The notes under the pieces were generated by a model that had not been told where the DNA came from, made no database searches, and worked only from the letters and a program-made list of their open reading frames with translations. A DNA stretch of 64,000 bases from an uncultured Bacteroidales bacterium. GTDB lineage: Bacteria > Bacteroidota > Bacteroidia > Bacteroidales > ML635J-15. Shown here one piece after another: positions 53,901 through 61,091 of this stretch (position 1 is its first letter; every line of letters begins with the position of its first letter). The translations under genes were made by a program, and so were the position numbers. Location of the stretch: contig CALDKB010000053.1 of assembly GCA_937899245.1 (NCBI GenBank), positions 23,228 through 87,227 on the forward strand. The letters run 5' to 3'.

Positions 53901-54578
53901 CGACCAGATGTAGTTTGCTACAGGTGGATTTGGATCGTTGTCGCCATCGCCCAAGTCGGTAGATGCGGGGTGAATATGGTTGGCAAGTTCCGGATGGTCA
54001 ACCCAGATGGCGTTGTCAAGGACTGCCACAACAATGTTTTCGTCTCCGTCAGTTTCTCCCCATGCGTGTTCGGCATCGATAAGATTGAGGTGCCATGACA
54101 GGTTGACTTCGTGACCCAATATGGAAATCAAGCCGAAGTTAGCCGTTGTGTTGTAGTACGGGTCGTTTGGCGTTACTGTTTCTCCGTCTCTGGTTCCGTT
54201 GTAGTTGGAAATGAAGAACAGAGGTGCCGGTTCGGCATATTCGACAACGGAGATTTTGCTCAAATCCTTGATAAGGGATTCGATTCTGTCGATTGCTCCG
54301 AAGTCCATTCTCCATGTGTGGTTGATTGAACTGCTGCTTGCCGAAAGGAAAGGCATGTCGACAGCCGTAATTTGATATTCATCAACCAGATTGCCAAGAA
54401 AAGCAAGGTCTTTCGGTTGAATTCTTCCGTTCTCGTTCGGGACGTCAAGGGATACGCTGTTGCTTACCTTAAAATAGAGGCGTCCGTCGACCCACAGCGG
54501 ATTGTGCTTTTGAGAAAAAGACACAATAGACATAACAGTCAGTGCTGCGAGTAAAAAAAGTGCTTTGATTTTTCTCAT
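50979..54578 (-). CDS. Subtilisin-like serine protease, T9SS type A
   Basis: A 1199-residue secreted protease of the S8 family. The signal peptide (residues 1-22) is followed by an inhibitor-like propeptide and a catalytic domain of about residues 140-500 with the triad D188 (VVAVLDNA), H227 (SHGTHSAG) and S437 (GTSMACP), and the oxyanion asparagine near N320 (GAAGNNG). A PKD domain follows (about 508-590; SWSWEFEGGTPA), then sialidase/BNR-like repeats with SxDxGxTW-type motifs (about 630-960; KTTDGGDTW, RTTDGGETW, KTSDKGATW), two cadherin/He-PIG-like domains (about 985-1125), and a type A sorting domain (SIYPNPTEGLINI). All catalytic residues are present, so it should be an active surface or released protease. 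Confidence 0.94.
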   Translation of the reverse strand: MRKIKALFLLAALTVMSIVSFSQKHNPLWVDGRLYFKVSNSVSLDVPNENGRIQPKDLAFLGNLVDEYQITAVDMPFLSASSSSINHTWRMDFGAIDRIESLIKDLSKISVVEYAEPAPLFFISNYNGTRDGETVTPNDPYYNTTANFGLISILGHEVNLSWHLNLIDAEHAWGETDGDENIVVAVLDNAIWVDHPELANHIHPASTDLGDGDNDPNPPVANYIWSHGTHSAGLIGAEKNNGIGVASIGSGVSIMAVKLGSDATDGQSMAAGYEGIIYAADNGADVINMSWGSPQVFQTMQNIVNYAYNKGCILLGAAGNNGNGMETQAGADVPVNYTAYPAALKHVLAVGSCDTDDKKSDFSCYGTWLDFLSPGGYAYQDALGLSSFSVLSTTYNEAGSLSEMLSAALSGNTADITTGGAGSAGVTGNYDIMQGTSMACPVASGLAGLVLSKNPTLTPEELTAVIKSTCINVDAINPEFVDSMGAGRIDAYAAVHAAGLLSQDLVADFEASEIVLAIGSSVNFTDRTIGNPTSWSWEFEGGTPATSDVQNPEGIAYNEEGIYQVKLTVSDGTNTDSETKTYFILVGQSNTLGESAWQEQATHFATQYRGSYNISIVDPQTVWFTTLNGTDGTVARDFGVTTNGGINWTPKTFSYGEEWMPADISPVSATTAWMANYNGTTNGGGAIFKTTDGGDTWTRQGEELYSNSSSFLNVIHFFNENEGYAQGDPISGAFEIYRTTDGGETWTAVEAPAAQSSEASTVGLDFSLGDISWFGTNQGRIYKTSDKGATWTVISTGTSKMITEMSWADEMNGAVTAVTYNSTTGASSAWEFLRTTDGGATWTPVNVEDEYFSSFSLVPGTPGMIVATSSKSDYTQDFSAYSTDWGTTWEMLDDSIQYLYVRMYDINTGWAGGFNWDENNGGIYKWKGINMGLHFTSLPITDIDEDSQYSYTVIAENETGNPITISLTSGPEWLTLTETDGEVVLSGTVPHINAISQDFNVVLTAEDSDETATQPFTITVHTTNVAPVFTSTPVTTAVQYVEYVYEINCDDADNDQLTITATEKPSWATLTDNGDGTATLSGTPQTATIVGNGSHITLVVADALYETTQSFYIRTSTNSIEDFGMGAISIYPNPTEGLINIENCEGSTYEIFDVTGKVIANGAINSSTESISIDNSKTGNFTIRIINGDKVINHQIVKL

Positions 54579-54601
54579 AATTTTTCTTATTTAATGAGAT
54601 G

Positions 54602-54632
54602 CAAATTTATAATTTGCTATGATAAAATCAAA
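54602..54632 (-). promoter_or_regulatory. Consensus promoter of the subtilisin-like gene
   Basis: The minus strand has TTTG (54632-54629), exactly 19 bases, then TAAATTTG (54609-54602). The -33 TTTG overlaps the TGA stop codon of mnmD, so the promoter starts inside the upstream gene. Confidence 0.8.
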
Positions 54633-55302
54633 TAGATGTTGATAATTTTTTTGCCTGAATGACGTGCCTTTTGCCTTTAGGTCCAGGCATTCTTTTTACA
54701 ACTAACCCCAAATTTCGTAGAGTTTGCTTTACGATGCCCTTGCTGCAGTATGTTACAAAAATACCATCAGGAGCAAGACTGTTAATAATTTTTTTCAGGT
54801 TCGTCTCGCTCCACATTTCCGGCTGTGTGTCGGGCGAAAAGGCGTCGAAATATATTATGTCGTATTTCTGCTGCGGTTGGAATTCGTTGAAATCTATATT
54901 CTGCTTCAGCAGGGTGAAGTCGCTTGAAACCATTACCGGTTCATTCCACTTGAAACAGAAGCTCTGCAGGAGTTTGTCGTCGAGTTTCGCTGCAATTTGT
55001 GGCGTTTTGCTAATAAAAGCATTGAAATTGTCGGGGTTGACAGGAAATTTTTCAATGCCATGGTAATAAATTCTGTTGTTCTGCTGTTGGTTCTCAAGAT
55101 AGGAGAGGACAGCGTTCAGACCGGTGCCATATCCGATTTCAAGAATTTTGACATCGGTATTGCAAAAGCATTTCAGTCCGAGATTTATAAATATGTGTAT
55201 TGATTCGGACACGGCTCCATTGATACTATGGTATGTTTCGCCAAAGTATTCGTTCCTGAAAGTACAGGAGCCATCGTCGGTCAAAATGATTTCCGTTTCC
55301 AT
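54628..55302 (-). CDS. mnmD: MnmD-type tRNA (mnm5s2U34) methyltransferase
   Basis: A 224-residue DUF752 methyltransferase without the FAD oxidase half of the enterobacterial MnmC fusion. The SAM site is ILEIGYGTGLNAVLSYL near residue 53; YDIIYFDAFSPDTQPEMW is the conserved DAFxP motif; the end GPKGKRHVIQA is typical. It makes the last methylation of the wobble modification mnm5s2U. The ATG is only about 8 bases from a -7 element, hinting at a leaderless message. Confidence 0.88.
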   Translation of the reverse strand: METEIILTDDGSCTFRNEYFGETYHSINGAVSESIHIFINLGLKCFCNTDVKILEIGYGTGLNAVLSYLENQQQNNRIYYHGIEKFPVNPDNFNAFISKTPQIAAKLDDKLLQSFCFKWNEPVMVSSDFTLLKQNIDFNEFQPQQKYDIIYFDAFSPDTQPEMWSETNLKKIINSLAPDGIFVTYCSKGIVKQTLRNLGLVVKRMPGPKGKRHVIQAKKLSTSI

Positions 55303-55310
55303 TCAGGATG

Positions 55311-55318
55311 CAAAGCTA
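55311..55318 (-). promoter_or_regulatory. -7 element 8 bases before mnmD
   Basis: The minus strand reads TAGCTTTG. Transcription would start about 55304-55305, only two bases or so before ATG 55302. No clear -33 box. Confidence 0.45.
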
Positions 55319-55518
55319 CGAATTTGTGGCATTTTATGACTTTGAATTTTGATATTTATGTTGTGTAGCATGTTTTTATCTTGATATAAGCATTTTTTTG
55401 CGATATTTTGTTTTATAATATTTTGTTTTTTGTTGTATAAAAAAAGCGTATATTATAAATATAATGTCATTGAGTATTTTTTAGACTTTAAAAATGAGCA
55501 TATTAAAAAATGATGTGG

Positions 55519-55526
55519 TACTTTTG
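55519..55526 (+). promoter_or_regulatory. -7 element of the candidate small RNA
   Basis: TACTTTTG matches TAnnTTTG and stands just before the stem-loops at 55531-55570. No -33 TTTG at the expected spacing. Confidence 0.45.
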
Positions 55527-55531
55527 TAACG

Positions 55532-55669
55532 CAATCCTAAAGCAATGAACGAATTGCCCGTTTGGGTTGCCACTGAAATAGCATCTTAATTTTTTTCATT
55601 TTTTTCATTTTTTCATAGATTGGTTTATTTAGGTGTCTGATGTACCCCATACGTCAGACCCTTTTTTTT
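55532..55669 (+). ncRNA. Candidate structured small RNA of about 138 bases
   Basis: The unit lies in the 440-base gap between mnmD and the SIMPL gene, which has no reading frame worth calling. After a -7 element comes a two-tier stem: GCAATCC-t-AAA (55531-55541) pairs with TTTGGGTTGC (55561-55570), and inside it GCAAT (55542-55546) pairs with ATTGC (55553-55557) around loop GAACGA. A T-rich single-stranded part with repeated TTTTTTCATT follows, then a strong terminator. The layout is that of a free-standing regulatory RNA; it could instead be a long leader of the downstream gene if the terminator is leaky. No known RNA family is recognised. Confidence 0.45.
55635..55669 (+). terminator. Strong intergenic terminator
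   Basis: GTCTGATGTA (55635-55644) pairs with TACGTCAGAC (55650-55659), one G-T pair, around loop CCCCA, followed by CC and eight T residues. It ends no annotated gene, which supports a separate transcript upstream. Confidence 0.85.
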
Positions 55670-55743
55670 GCATCATTTTTTTTGACAAAATATGCTTGTC
55701 TGTTTTGGTAAAAATAAGATATTTGTAAAAAAAATTTTAGACT

Positions 55744-56457
55744 ATGAATACTAAAACTGCAATTGTTTCTGCCTTGCTTATTATGTTGGGCATATTGGTC
55801 GGTCTTATAGGACACGGCTTTTTGATGAAAATGGGTATTGTTTCGTATGCGGACAAAGACAGGTATGTGTCGGTGAAAGGTCTTTCGGAACGTGAAGTGA
55901 TGGTTGACCAGGTGGTATGGCCAATACTGTTCAAGGAAGTTGGCAACGACTTGTCGGAGCTATATGTGGCAGTAAACAAGAAGAATGAAACCATCTTGAA
56001 GTTTTTGAAGGACAATGGAATTTCTTCTGAAGAAATCAGTGTGTCGCCAGTATCGGTAAACGACAGGGAGGCAGACAGATGGTCGACAAACGAAATACCT
56101 TATCGCTATCAGTTGACATCGGTGATAACAGTTTCGTCGAATCAGGTTGTTAAGGTTAGGGAATTGATTTCTCGTCAGGACGAACTCCTTGAGGCAGGAA
56201 TAGTTTGCGGATCGGACTGGGAACATCAGATAACCTATAATTTCAACGGCTTGAATGAACTTAAGCCAGAAATGGTTGAGGAAGCAACACGTAATGCTCG
56301 CACCGTAGCAGAAAAGTTCGCATCCGACTCCGAAAGCACACTTGGCGGTATCCGTACTGCAACACAAGGTCAGTTTTCGATAGTAGATCGCGACGAATAT
56401 ACTCCATACGTGAAGAAAGTAAGAGTTGTAACAACAGTTGAATATTTTTTAAAGTAG
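55744..56457 (+). CDS. SIMPL-domain (DUF541) membrane-anchored protein
   Basis: A 237-residue protein with one N-terminal membrane helix (AIVSALLIMLGILVGLIGHG) and a periplasmic SIMPL domain: RYVSVKGLSEREVMVDQVVW opens it, EEISVSPVSVNDREAD and SVITVSSNQVVKVREL follow, and RNARTVAEKFASDSE precedes the end. DUF541 proteins form large rings; their role in bacteria is unclear, often linked to envelope stress. The next gene starts 6 bases later. Confidence 0.87.
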   Translation: MNTKTAIVSALLIMLGILVGLIGHGFLMKMGIVSYADKDRYVSVKGLSEREVMVDQVVWPILFKEVGNDLSELYVAVNKKNETILKFLKDNGISSEEISVSPVSVNDREADRWSTNEIPYRYQLTSVITVSSNQVVKVRELISRQDELLEAGIVCGSDWEHQITYNFNGLNELKPEMVEEATRNARTVAEKFASDSESTLGGIRTATQGQFSIVDRDEYTPYVKKVRVVTTVEYFLK

Positions 56458-56463
56458 TTTGAT

Positions 56464-57099
56464 ATGAGAAAGATTTTGCTAGTTTTCCTGTCATTTGCTG
56501 CAATGTGGGCGTGCACGTCTCCAGAGGTGGCAGATAATACTAAAACAGAACAGACATCGGTTCAGGAAGCGATAGCAAACGATTTGCCGGAAGTATCGAA
56601 AGCTGAAATTGCCACGCGCGCCGTTGAATTGTGCAAACATTTGCCAGAATCCGTTTGCCTTGATTACGAGCCATTTATGACAGCAGAGTTTCTTGGCCTA
56701 TATAAAGAGGCGCAAGCTATTCCGACATACACTCTTGACATTCCTGGCAATGAATTTCTGTATGAGATGGTAAGAGCCGGTGAAATAACTCCTGAATTCT
56801 TTGTTGCGGAAGACGATGTAACAATTATTAACGAAGCACTTGCTAAAGTTGATGTTGAAGTACGCTTTGACGATTATGTAAAGAAATCGGTTCTTACGAT
56901 GGAGAAGGTCGACGGTCGCTGGCTAACAGCCGATTTCGATGATACAAAGCGTATGTGCAAGGAGTATATTGAGTCGGAGAGAAAGATGCTTGAGTCGGGC
57001 GAGGCGGAAGAAAGCTTCCGTTCGGAAGGTGCTTCAGACGAACAGATTGAAGAGTTTAATAGTGAGCTTGAAGAGTTTTATAAACAGTACGGAAAATAA
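56464..57099 (+). CDS. Paralogous lipoprotein 1 (DUF3828-like)
   Basis: A 211-residue protein with a lipobox at AAMWAC, then a low-complexity linker and a helical/beta domain. Its C-terminal 70 residues match the next gene closely: both have SVL..EK..GRWL..DF.DTKR and end LEEFY..YGK. A distant likeness to DUF3828 is possible but not certain. Together with the SIMPL gene (6 bases upstream) and its paralogue (28 bases downstream) it forms an envelope operon. Confidence 0.65.
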   Translation: MRKILLVFLSFAAMWACTSPEVADNTKTEQTSVQEAIANDLPEVSKAEIATRAVELCKHLPESVCLDYEPFMTAEFLGLYKEAQAIPTYTLDIPGNEFLYEMVRAGEITPEFFVAEDDVTIINEALAKVDVEVRFDDYVKKSVLTMEKVDGRWLTADFDDTKRMCKEYIESERKMLESGEAEESFRSEGASDEQIEEFNSELEEFYKQYGK

Positions 57100-57127
57100 A
57101 GAATTAACTCTTGGATTTTCACCACCA

Positions 57128-57856
57128 ATGAGAAGCAAGTTTTTATATTTATTGGCTTTTTTAGCGGTATGCTCGTGTACTTCGCATGAAGCTATAGAGC
57201 AGAAAGAAGTTGCGGAACAAAAGGATTCTGTTGTGCAGATCGAAGTTGCCGAACCCGAAGATTCAGTGATGCTGCATGAAAATGCGCTTGATGCCTGTGA
57301 GCCGGTCGTTGTTGATGAGAATGCACTAAGGTCGGAAATTGCCGAGCAGACATTGGTTCTCTGCCAGTATATTCCCGATCATGGCATAAGGGAAGGAGCC
57401 GAGGAATACATGACAGCCGAGTATTATCGTGCATATACAGAAGCAATTGAAGCTCCTAGAGTTAATATTGACATTGGCGACGACATGTACTTGTACATTT
57501 TCATTAACGATGGCGAGGATGATCCAGTATTTTCGATTGAAAATCCTGAATGGGATATTTCGATTATCGATGATACTTATGCAATTGTTCGTGTTTGTAT
57601 AAGGGATAAATATACCAACGAACCATATATGAACTCGGAGAAATCGGTTCTGAGAGTTGAGAAAATCAATGGGCGCTGGCTGTTGTCCGATTTTGAGGAC
57701 ACAAAGCGTGAATGCATTGAATATGTAAGGTCGGTCCGTGCGATGTATAAGAATGGCAAGGCCGTTAATAGTCTGAAATCGGAAGGCGCAGACAAGGAGT
57801 TAATGGATATGTATTATAAACAGTTAGAAGAGTTTTATAATAAATATGGGAAATGA
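57128..57856 (+). CDS. Paralogous lipoprotein 2 (DUF3828-like)
   Basis: About 242 residues from ATG 57128; the open frame extends upstream but there overlaps the first lipoprotein. The lipobox is AVCSC. The linker after it is longer and carries an internal repeat (EVAEQKDSVV, EVAEPEDSVM). The C-terminal domain shares the DTKR and LEEFYNKYGK segments with the gene before it, so the pair arose by tandem duplication. Function unknown. Confidence 0.65.
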   Translation: MRSKFLYLLAFLAVCSCTSHEAIEQKEVAEQKDSVVQIEVAEPEDSVMLHENALDACEPVVVDENALRSEIAEQTLVLCQYIPDHGIREGAEEYMTAEYYRAYTEAIEAPRVNIDIGDDMYLYIFINDGEDDPVFSIENPEWDISIIDDTYAIVRVCIRDKYTNEPYMNSEKSVLRVEKINGRWLLSDFEDTKRECIEYVRSVRAMYKNGKAVNSLKSEGADKELMDMYYKQLEEFYNKYGK

Positions 57857-57917
57857 ACGGCTGGATGCAGATTGAATTTCGGAACTAAAGCATAGCCGAA
57901 CTGGAATAATAAATACA

Positions 57918-57947
57918 AAAAAAGGAACGCCTCGACGTTCCTTTTTT
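57918..57947. terminator. Bidirectional terminator
   Basis: AAAAAAGGAACG and CGTTCCTTTTTT form a perfect 12-bp stem with a 6-base loop, between the converging lipoprotein operon and the TraB/GumN gene. Confidence 0.9.
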
Positions 57948-57966
57948 CGTTATTGTCAAAATGATT

Positions 57967-58839
57967 TTATTCATCTTTCCATTTGAAAACCACTGGCTCT
58001 ACGGTAAGACCTGCTTTGCGTAGGTGGTTTATTACGCCCTCTTCGCCCGGAAGGTGAGCCGCGCCGACAGCACAGAATAGCGATTGCTTCTTGGCAATTT
58101 TCAGGAAATTTTTAGCCATGCCGCTGTTGCGGTTGATAAGGAATGCCTGGTTGAATTCTGGTGGCAACGACGGGTCGGAACTCATTTCCAAAGCTTTTTC
58201 CAAGTTGAATGAGAGGTATGCCTCGAGAAGGTCGTCAAGTTGCTCTTCCTGGGATCCTTTTGTATCGCTGGTGTCACTTAGTCCTTCCATAAGCATTTTT
58301 ACCTGATCCTCAAGTTTTATGGCATCGATGGCGTTTATCTGGTCGATGAACTTTTCAACGCCGTAGCAAGATTTGCCGGCCTTGCGTGCATTGTTGAGCA
58401 GGTAAATGTCGAGTGCAGTTTCCATGTCGTGCTGCATTCCCGACTGCATAATGGCGCTGCTGACGAAGAAAGGCTTCATTCGGTTGTACATGATTAAGCT
58501 TGATCCTGTAGCTGCCGTAAAGGCGCTGTCGAGCAGATGGTATTCTTGCTCGGTCATTATTGATTTCAGGGTTTTCCCATCGGGCATAAGCATTGCTTCT
58601 TGTGATTCCTTCGGGTCGATTTCGTCCATAAGGATTTCCATTGCGAAGGCGTCGCAGGAGTCGAATGCATCGGTTACGGTGTTGTCGAACGCAAATACGC
58701 GCTTGTCTTGAATATGGATTGTACCGTAAAGGTATGAGGGACTTTTAATCTTTTTCCCGGTTACTTTCCATAGTATGGACTGCGAGAAGCAGAAACTTGC
58801 TGTGAGAACTAAGGCGAGTAGTAAAAATGTTCTTTTCAT
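57967..58839 (-). CDS. TraB/GumN family exported protein
   Basis: A 290-residue protein with a signal peptide (ends ASFCFSQ). The TraB/GumN marks are SPSYLYGTIHIQD near residue 33, with the conserved GTIH, and FCAVGAAHLPGEEGVINHL near residue 255, with GAAH and the downstream glycine. These residues form a metal-binding site like that of Tiki-type proteases, so a periplasmic peptidase activity is possible but unproven. A 10-bp repeat array directly abuts its start codon. trkA lies 57 bases upstream on the same strand. Confidence 0.85.
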   Translation of the reverse strand: MKRTFLLLALVLTASFCFSQSILWKVTGKKIKSPSYLYGTIHIQDKRVFAFDNTVTDAFDSCDAFAMEILMDEIDPKESQEAMLMPDGKTLKSIMTEQEYHLLDSAFTAATGSSLIMYNRMKPFFVSSAIMQSGMQHDMETALDIYLLNNARKAGKSCYGVEKFIDQINAIDAIKLEDQVKMLMEGLSDTSDTKGSQEEQLDDLLEAYLSFNLEKALEMSSDPSLPPEFNQAFLINRNSGMAKNFLKIAKKQSLFCAVGAAHLPGEEGVINHLRKAGLTVEPVVFKWKDE

Positions 58840-58884
58840 GTTTGATATTGTTTGAAGTTGTTTTATATAGTTTGATGTTGTTTG
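58840..58884 (-). repeat. 10-bp tandem array, 4.5 units, touching a start codon
   Basis: Read on the minus strand: CAAACAACAT, CAAACTATAT, AAAACAACTT, CAAACAATAT, CAAAC, and then ATG of the TraB/GumN gene without a spacer base. The period is exactly 10 and the consensus is that of the array at 40438-40557, in the same orientation relative to its downstream gene. It fills most of the gap after trkA. Confidence 0.85.
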
Positions 58885-58896
58885 AGAATTTTGCGG

Positions 58897-60234
58897 TTAG
58901 AAGTACTTTGAAATCTTGTTGATGGCCTCTGGCAGAGCGAATAGTACAACGCTGTCGCCCTGGCGAATTTGGGTGTCGCCCATGGCTATGAAACTCTTGT
59001 TGCCACGAACAATGCCGCCGATAATAACACCATCGGGGAACTTGATGTCCTTTAGCTGGTTCTTGGTTACGACAGCATCCTTGGATACGATGAATTCGAG
59101 CACTTCGGCCTTGGTGCCGGTAAGGCACTTGATCATTGCGACATCGGCCTTCATGGTGAGAGCATAAATCATGCTGGCGGTGCTTAGTTTCTTGTTGATG
59201 ATTGTGTCGATACCCATTCGTGATGCCACGTCGATGTAATCGAGGTTTTCGATTTCGGCAATAACCTTCTTCACACCGTAACGCTTTGCCATAAGGCAAG
59301 TAAGGATGTTTGTTTCGTCATCGCCGGTGACAGCAGTAAACACGTCGGTGTTTTCGAGTCCCTCGTTGAGCAGGTTGTCGATGTTGCGTCCGTCGGCATT
59401 TATTACCATTGTGCTAGGCAGGGTGTCGACAAGTTTCTTGCTTTTATCGGAGTTTATCTCGAAAAGCTTGATGCTTAGTTGCGATTCAAGGAATTTTGCA
59501 GTTCTCATGCCGATACGGCTGCCGCCCATAATCATGATATTGTGCAGTTCGAGCTTGGCGATTCCGATTGCGGCAAGCAGTTCCTGCATTATTTCAGGAA
59601 GAGTAATAATATAGATGTAGTCGTCGAGCATCAAGATCGTATCGCCGTTAGGGATGATAGTCTCGAAATTACGGGTGACGGCGGCAATTCTGAAGTCGCG
59701 TAAATTGGTGAGCTGTCCGAAGTTTTTCAGCGAAAGGTTGCGCAGGGGCGATTTCTCGTCGACCTTGATGACGAACATCGTCAGCTTGCCACCGGAAAAT
59801 TCGAATATTTCGGTAGTTCCAGTCTGCTTGATGACACCGACAATTTCCTGGGCGGCAATGTATTCCGGATATATCAGGCGGTCGATGCCAAGGTTGATGA
59901 ACGACAATTTGTTTACAGGCGAAAGGAATTCCATGTTGTCGATGCGGGCGACGGTCTTTTTTGCACCGAATTTCTTGGCGAACACGCATGCCAGCACGTT
60001 GGTGTCCTCCGAGTTGGTGACGGCAATGAAAAGGTCGCAGTTGGCAACTCCGGCTTCCTTCAGCACTGAGAAGGATGTGCAGGAGCCGTGTAGCGAAATC
60101 AAGTCGTATGACGATTCTACTTCGCGTAGAAGTTCCTTGTTGGTGTCGATGACAACAATGTCGTGTCCTTCCTTGACAAGTTTTTTTGCCAGATATCGGC
60201 CTACATTTCCTGAACCTGCAATTATTATCTTCAT
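58897..60234 (-). CDS. trkA: Trk potassium uptake regulatory protein TrkA
   Basis: A 445-residue cytoplasmic protein with two Rossmann/RCK halves. The first nucleotide site is IIAGSGNVGRYLAKKL with acidic D30 in IVVIDTNKE; the second is IMIMGGSRIGMRTAKFLES near residue 230. Each half ends in a TrkA-C domain. It binds NAD(H)/ATP and gates the TrkH channel; no trkH gene is in this window. The second glycine motif is weaker (GGSRIG). Confidence 0.94.
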   Translation of the reverse strand: MKIIIAGSGNVGRYLAKKLVKEGHDIVVIDTNKELLREVESSYDLISLHGSCTSFSVLKEAGVANCDLFIAVTNSEDTNVLACVFAKKFGAKKTVARIDNMEFLSPVNKLSFINLGIDRLIYPEYIAAQEIVGVIKQTGTTEIFEFSGGKLTMFVIKVDEKSPLRNLSLKNFGQLTNLRDFRIAAVTRNFETIIPNGDTILMLDDYIYIITLPEIMQELLAAIGIAKLELHNIMIMGGSRIGMRTAKFLESQLSIKLFEINSDKSKKLVDTLPSTMVINADGRNIDNLLNEGLENTDVFTAVTGDDETNILTCLMAKRYGVKKVIAEIENLDYIDVASRMGIDTIINKKLSTASMIYALTMKADVAMIKCLTGTKAEVLEFIVSKDAVVTKNQLKDIKFPDGVIIGGIVRGNKSFIAMGDTQIRQGDSVVLFALPEAINKISKYF

Positions 60235-60236
60235 AT

Positions 60237-61091
60237 CTAGTATTTTATGTTTTTCTGTATTACTTCTGTAATTTTATTCATTATCACCGTGTAGTATCCC
60301 GGGTAATTCTTGGCGTTAGCCATTATGTTGTTGTATCTGTCCAATTGCCATATTTTCAGATACTTGTAGTAGGGAAGTGGTTCGCCGAGCAGAATGTTGG
60401 CCTTCTTCTTGATTTCAAGTTTCTCGTCAATGGCGAATATGGCTCCTTTTTTTGATGGAATGTTCGATGCCCTTGCGACGCTCATGTTTACGTATCCGAC
60501 CTCGACGCTTAGATATTCGTGGTTTACTGGAGTTAGGATAGGTCTTATGTTAATGTCGTTCTTCTGGCATACAATCAGGAAGACGAGCATCAGCATTGAT
60601 TTCGGCATTGGCTTGTCGTTGCCAGAAAATATGTCGTTAAGGTACAGGCGTTTTAGCGGTGCGGCGTGAATATGTTCGTTTTCAAACACTTCGCGGATGG
60701 CCCTTACGGATTCGGTGGCGGTGCTGTCGCCGAGCTTTAGCCACACTTTACGCGAAAGCTCCTGCATATACTGAATGAATGCGTGTTCGTCGAAGCTGGT
60801 GTCGGATGTCTTTTCTATAAGTGTAACGCCATCGAGCAACGAAGGTTCCGGAAGCACCTTTGATGTGTAGTCGAGGAAGTCGTTCTGGAAAATCTTGGAT
60901 ATCGACATCTGCGCGAGGGTGGAAATCCTGTCCTTGACGATTTCGTTGCAACCGTCGTGGAGGATGCCGTTGAGCCGTTCGGAGAAAAATCCGAAATTAT
61001 TTACGACAATGTCCTTTATGCCGTCGAAGATTTTTTCGTCCGGATCGTCGAGCAGACTGATAATGGATTCTATTTCGGCTTTTCCTATCAT
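60237..61091 (-). CDS. Unknown protein, possibly SirB1-like
   Basis: A 284-residue soluble protein between rel/spoT and trkA, overlapping the rel/spoT stop by one base. It is mostly helical at the N-terminus. The stretch LKRLYLNDIFSGNDKPMPKS then LMLVFLIVCQKNDINIRPIL recalls the transglutaminase-like SirB1 family (a core in which PxSLxxLxLxxAxRxG is typical), but the catalytic cysteine-histidine pattern is not evident. Function unknown; the position next to the stringent-response gene may be accidental. Confidence 0.6.
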   Translation of the reverse strand: MIGKAEIESIISLLDDPDEKIFDGIKDIVVNNFGFFSERLNGILHDGCNEIVKDRISTLAQMSISKIFQNDFLDYTSKVLPEPSLLDGVTLIEKTSDTSFDEHAFIQYMQELSRKVWLKLGDSTATESVRAIREVFENEHIHAAPLKRLYLNDIFSGNDKPMPKSMLMLVFLIVCQKNDINIRPILTPVNHEYLSVEVGYVNMSVARASNIPSKKGAIFAIDEKLEIKKKANILLGEPLPYYKYLKIWQLDRYNNIMANAKNYPGYYTVIMNKITEVIQKNIKY

